This document shows, in pieces, positions 6,425-7,852 of a stretch of 7,852 nt of DNA. This DNA is from Thermoguttaceae bacterium (GTDB lineage Bacteria; Planctomycetota; Planctomycetia; Pirellulales; Thermoguttaceae): assembly GCA_017549085.1 (NCBI GenBank), contig JAFYVO010000064.1:1-7852 (forward strand), given 5' to 3'. Positions within the stretch are counted from its first letter, which is position 1. Every line of letters starts with the position of its first letter. Made by a program: the position numbers and the translations under genes. Under the pieces are notes generated by a model. That model saw only the letters and a list, made by a program, of their open reading frames with translations. It made no database searches and had not been told where the DNA came from.

Positions 6425-6453
6425 ATTATAACGAAAAAACGCGAACGACGCAA
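6425..6453 (-). promoter_or_regulatory. Sigma-70-type promoter of the beta-helix gene
   Basis: On the minus strand, TTGCGT (complement of 6448-6453; three of six matches to TTGACA, including the TTG) is followed after 17 bases by a perfect TATAAT (complement of 6425-6430). Transcription would begin near 6418, giving a leader of about 95 bases before the ATG at 6322. The site lies in the 287-base gap after the dtd stop codon, so the beta-helix gene is probably transcribed on its own. The rest of that gap (6454-6609) shows no gene and no clear dtd terminator. Confidence 0.72.
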
Positions 6454-6609
6454 ACGGTTTTTGCGGCGCGATTTTTCGTTTTGACGAAAAGACGACGGCA
6501 AAAGTTGCGTTTCGACGGTAAATTTCCCCGATTTTAACGGTCGAACGTTTCGATTTTGCGTTTTTTGCGGGCGCGAACCGGAGGCGGCGTCGGGCGAGCG
6601 CGTCGAGCG

Positions 6610-7104
6610 TTAGTTTTGCGCTTCTTTCGCTCGTTTCGCTTTTTTCGCGGGGCGTTCGTCGGCGTCGATCCAAAGCGTTACCGGGCCGTCGTTGACGAGC
6701 GAAACGGCCATATCGGCGCGGAAAACGCCGGTTTCGGTCGGGACGCCGAGCGAACGGAGTTCGGCGACGAAAAGTTCGTAAAGGCGGTTCGCCGTTTCGG
6801 GCGCGGCCGCGTCGACGAAACCGGGGCGGTTCCCCTTAATGCAGTCGCCGAAGAGGGTGAACTGGCTGACGACGAGCGCGGCGCCGCCGACTTGCGCCAA
6901 GTTGAGGTTCATTCGGCCCTCGGCGTCCTCGAAGACGCGGAGCGACGCGACTTTTTTCGCCAAATAACGGACGTCCTCTTCGTCGTCGCCGACGCCGACG
7001 CCGAGTAAAACGAGGAAACCGCGGTCGATTTGGCCGGAAATTCGGTTGTTTTCGGTTTTGATCGCGACGCTAGCGGAGGCGACGCGTTGAACGCAAGCTC
7101 TCAT
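6610..7104 (-). CDS. dtd: D-aminoacyl-tRNA deacylase (D-Tyr-tRNA deacylase, DTD)
   Basis: This 164-residue cytoplasmic enzyme hydrolyses D-amino acids (and glycine mischarged on tRNA-Ala) from tRNA, protecting translation. The family signatures are in order. The N-terminus is MRACVQRVASASV (1-13), the usual Mxxxxx-Q-R-V start. The active-site segment is SQFTLFGD (80-87), followed by KGNRPGF (90-96). The C-terminal block is TGVFRADMAVSLVNDGPVT (125-143), whose Gly140-Pro141 is the cross-subunit Gly-cisPro motif that excludes L-amino acids. The family usually ends about residue 145-150; here a Lys/Ala-rich tail (about residues 149-164) extends it. The ATG at 7104 is chosen because the conserved domain starts there; an in-frame upstream extension to 7182 is unlike the family. 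No good Shine-Dalgarno sequence precedes it. The gene lies upstream of, and in the same direction as, the beta-helix gene, but has no evident functional link to it. Confidence 0.95.
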   Translation of the reverse strand: MRACVQRVASASVAIKTENNRISGQIDRGFLVLLGVGVGDDEEDVRYLAKKVASLRVFEDAEGRMNLNLAQVGGAALVVSQFTLFGDCIKGNRPGFVDAAAPETANRLYELFVAELRSLGVPTETGVFRADMAVSLVNDGPVTLWIDADERPAKKAKRAKEAQN

Positions 7105-7507
7105 AACAAGCGGAAAATGGAGAAAATAGGGAAAGGGGGGAAACGGGCGACGGGCGACGCAAAGCGGAAAACGCCGCGTCAAACTCGATCGCCAAGAACG
7201 ACCAAAAGACCGAGTCGACGCTTGCGCGTTTCGTCGGTCGGTTCGAAGTTTTAGCGGGCCGAAAAGCGGTTCGACCGTCGCGAAGGCGGCGTTTGAAGCG
7301 TCGCTTTCGGAGCGGAAAAGAAAGAGTCGACCGGCGCGTTTCGTTCGTTTTTTGAGTAAAATCGAATAAAACGGCGAGTTAACGCAAGCGAGACGGCGCG
7401 CGGTCGACTTCTTTCGTTATTTTTCGTCTTTTCGTCGGAAACTGCGGCTCCTCGGAGGAAGCCGTCGGAACGAAATCCTTTTTAGTTCCGTCGCGGACGA
7501 AAGACGA
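7105..7507. other. Intergenic stretch of about 400 bases without a recognisable gene
   Basis: This lies between the receiver-domain gene and dtd. I see no coding frame with family features, tRNA or repeat array. It contains purine-rich DNA just upstream of dtd (7107-7140), a short CGGT/ACCG inverted repeat near 7268-7278, an AT-richer patch at 7349-7371 and the weak hairpin listed separately. A promoter for dtd would be expected here, but no pair of elements with good spacing convinced me. Confidence 0.6.
7445..7464 (-). terminator. Weak candidate terminator hairpin after the receiver-domain gene
   Basis: The minus strand forms CGGCT/AGCCG plus CCT/AGG with one bulged T and a three-base loop (complement of 7445-7464), 43 bases after the stop codon. 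Only three T residues follow within the next seven bases, so this could equally be a hairpin without terminator activity. Confidence 0.3.
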
Positions 7508-7852
7508 TCAAACGAGTTCTTTCTTGGAACCGACCAACGAACGCAGACGTTCGGCGAGAAGAGCCGAGTCGAACGGTTTGCGGAACGTTTCGTTGATGCT
7601 GGAACGATCGAAGCTCGTGCTGCTGCCGTCGTCGGGCAGAAGAGCGATGAGAATGATTTCGCCAAATTCCGGGTTGCGACGGAGGTTTTGGCAAATTTGC
7701 AACGCTTCGGCGCGACCGATCGAGAAGTCGACGATGATGCAGTCCGGGTGGAAACTTTCGGCTTGAATGCCGGCGTCGAAACCGCTGGCGGCGACCGCGA
7801 CTTTGAACGCTTTTTCGGTCGGCAGTTCGCGTTTAACGTTTTCAATAAGAAC
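7508..7852 (-). CDS. Response-regulator receiver-domain protein, C-terminal part (5' end beyond the window)
   Basis: An open frame runs from the right edge of the window to a TGA at 7508-7510, giving the last 114 residues. It reads as most of a CheY-like receiver domain. After VLIENVKRELP, the helix and beta-2 region leads to DCIIVDFSIG, whose Asp (residue 44 of this fragment) is the likely phospho-acceptor. Then come QICQNLRRNPEFGEIILIALLPDD (helix 3 and beta-4) and ETFRKPFDSALLAERLRSLV, containing the conserved beta-5 Lys-Pro. The usual MPxxDG loop after the Asp is replaced by SIGRAEA, and the beta-4 Thr/Ser appears to be Leu, so phosphorylation switching may be weakened. From memory, planctomycetes have proteins with an excisionase-like helix-turn-helix N-terminus and a receiver like this; that N-terminal part is not in the window. 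Internal starts after 7852 are unlikely to be real. The receiver fold is a confident call; the N-terminal partner is inference. Confidence 0.85.
   Translation of the reverse strand, partial: VLIENVKRELPTEKAFKVAVAASGFDAGIQAESFHPDCIIVDFSIGRAEALQICQNLRRNPEFGEIILIALLPDDGSSTSFDRSSINETFRKPFDSALLAERLRSLVGSKKELV

Noticed and set aside
5693..6484. A 263-codon open frame on the plus strand opposite the start of the beta-helix gene
   Set aside because: Its Arg/Val/Asp-rich composition is typical of an antisense shadow. The minus strand has the promoter, ribosome-binding site and recognisable domains.
7105..7182. Upstream in-frame extension of Dtd (26 residues)
   Set aside because: Dtd proteins begin at the MRxxxQRV segment. 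The extension is Arg/Pro/Phe-rich and unlike the family.
7351..7405. Possible dtd promoter on the minus strand (TTGCGT followed by an AT-rich stretch)
   Set aside because: No acceptable -10 hexamer lies at 16-18 bases; the best alternatives need spacers of more than 20 bases.

Overview
The window is ordinary-looking bacterial chromosome, most probably from a member of the Planctomycetota. The main pointer is the 1160-residue secreted protein on the minus strand. It opens with a basic leader ending in LENRELLAL, the LExRxLL-type motif found at the start of many large planctomycete exoproteins, and is followed by a CSLREA-like segment and a long right-handed beta-helix. The partial receiver protein at the right end also resembles a family I associate with planctomycetes. 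The DNA is GC-rich, very rich in CpG, and strongly prefers codons ending in CG (TCG, GCG, ACG, CCG). No mobile element, CRISPR array, tRNA or rRNA is visible.

Layout. On the plus strand, left to right, are a membrane-anchored TPR protein (170-961), a SpoU/TrmH-family RNA methyltransferase (1106-2041) and a small lipoprotein with a pseudopilin-like C-terminal domain (2177-2689). A strong hairpin terminator (2725-2763) lies in the convergent gap. On the minus strand, read right to left, are the C-terminal 114 residues of a receiver-domain protein (7508-7852, entering from beyond the window), a roughly 400-base gap without a gene, D-aminoacyl-tRNA deacylase dtd (6610-7104), a well-formed sigma-70-type promoter (6425-6453), and the giant beta-helix protein (2840-6322), which fills nearly half of the window.

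How the genes relate. There is no obvious pathway-level operon. The methyltransferase and Dtd are translation housekeeping or quality-control functions. The TPR protein and the lipoprotein are envelope proteins of unknown specific role. The beta-helix protein is a large exoprotein or cell-surface protein with its own promoter and Shine-Dalgarno site, and it appears to be transcribed independently of dtd. The gaps between the plus-strand genes (144 and 135 bases), and a promoter-like pair overlapping the TPR stop codon, suggest mostly single-gene transcription there too.

The most interesting object is the beta-helix protein. It has 18 coils with a period near 26 residues, and each coil carries an FxxN-type turn and a GG[AG] turn. 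One rung position runs Asn, then Asp, Ala, Cys, Cys, Cys, Ser, Cys, then Asn again, giving a local stacked cysteine ladder. The protein also has a threefold LDETL motif in a charged helical C-terminus and no classical hydrophobic signal-peptide core.
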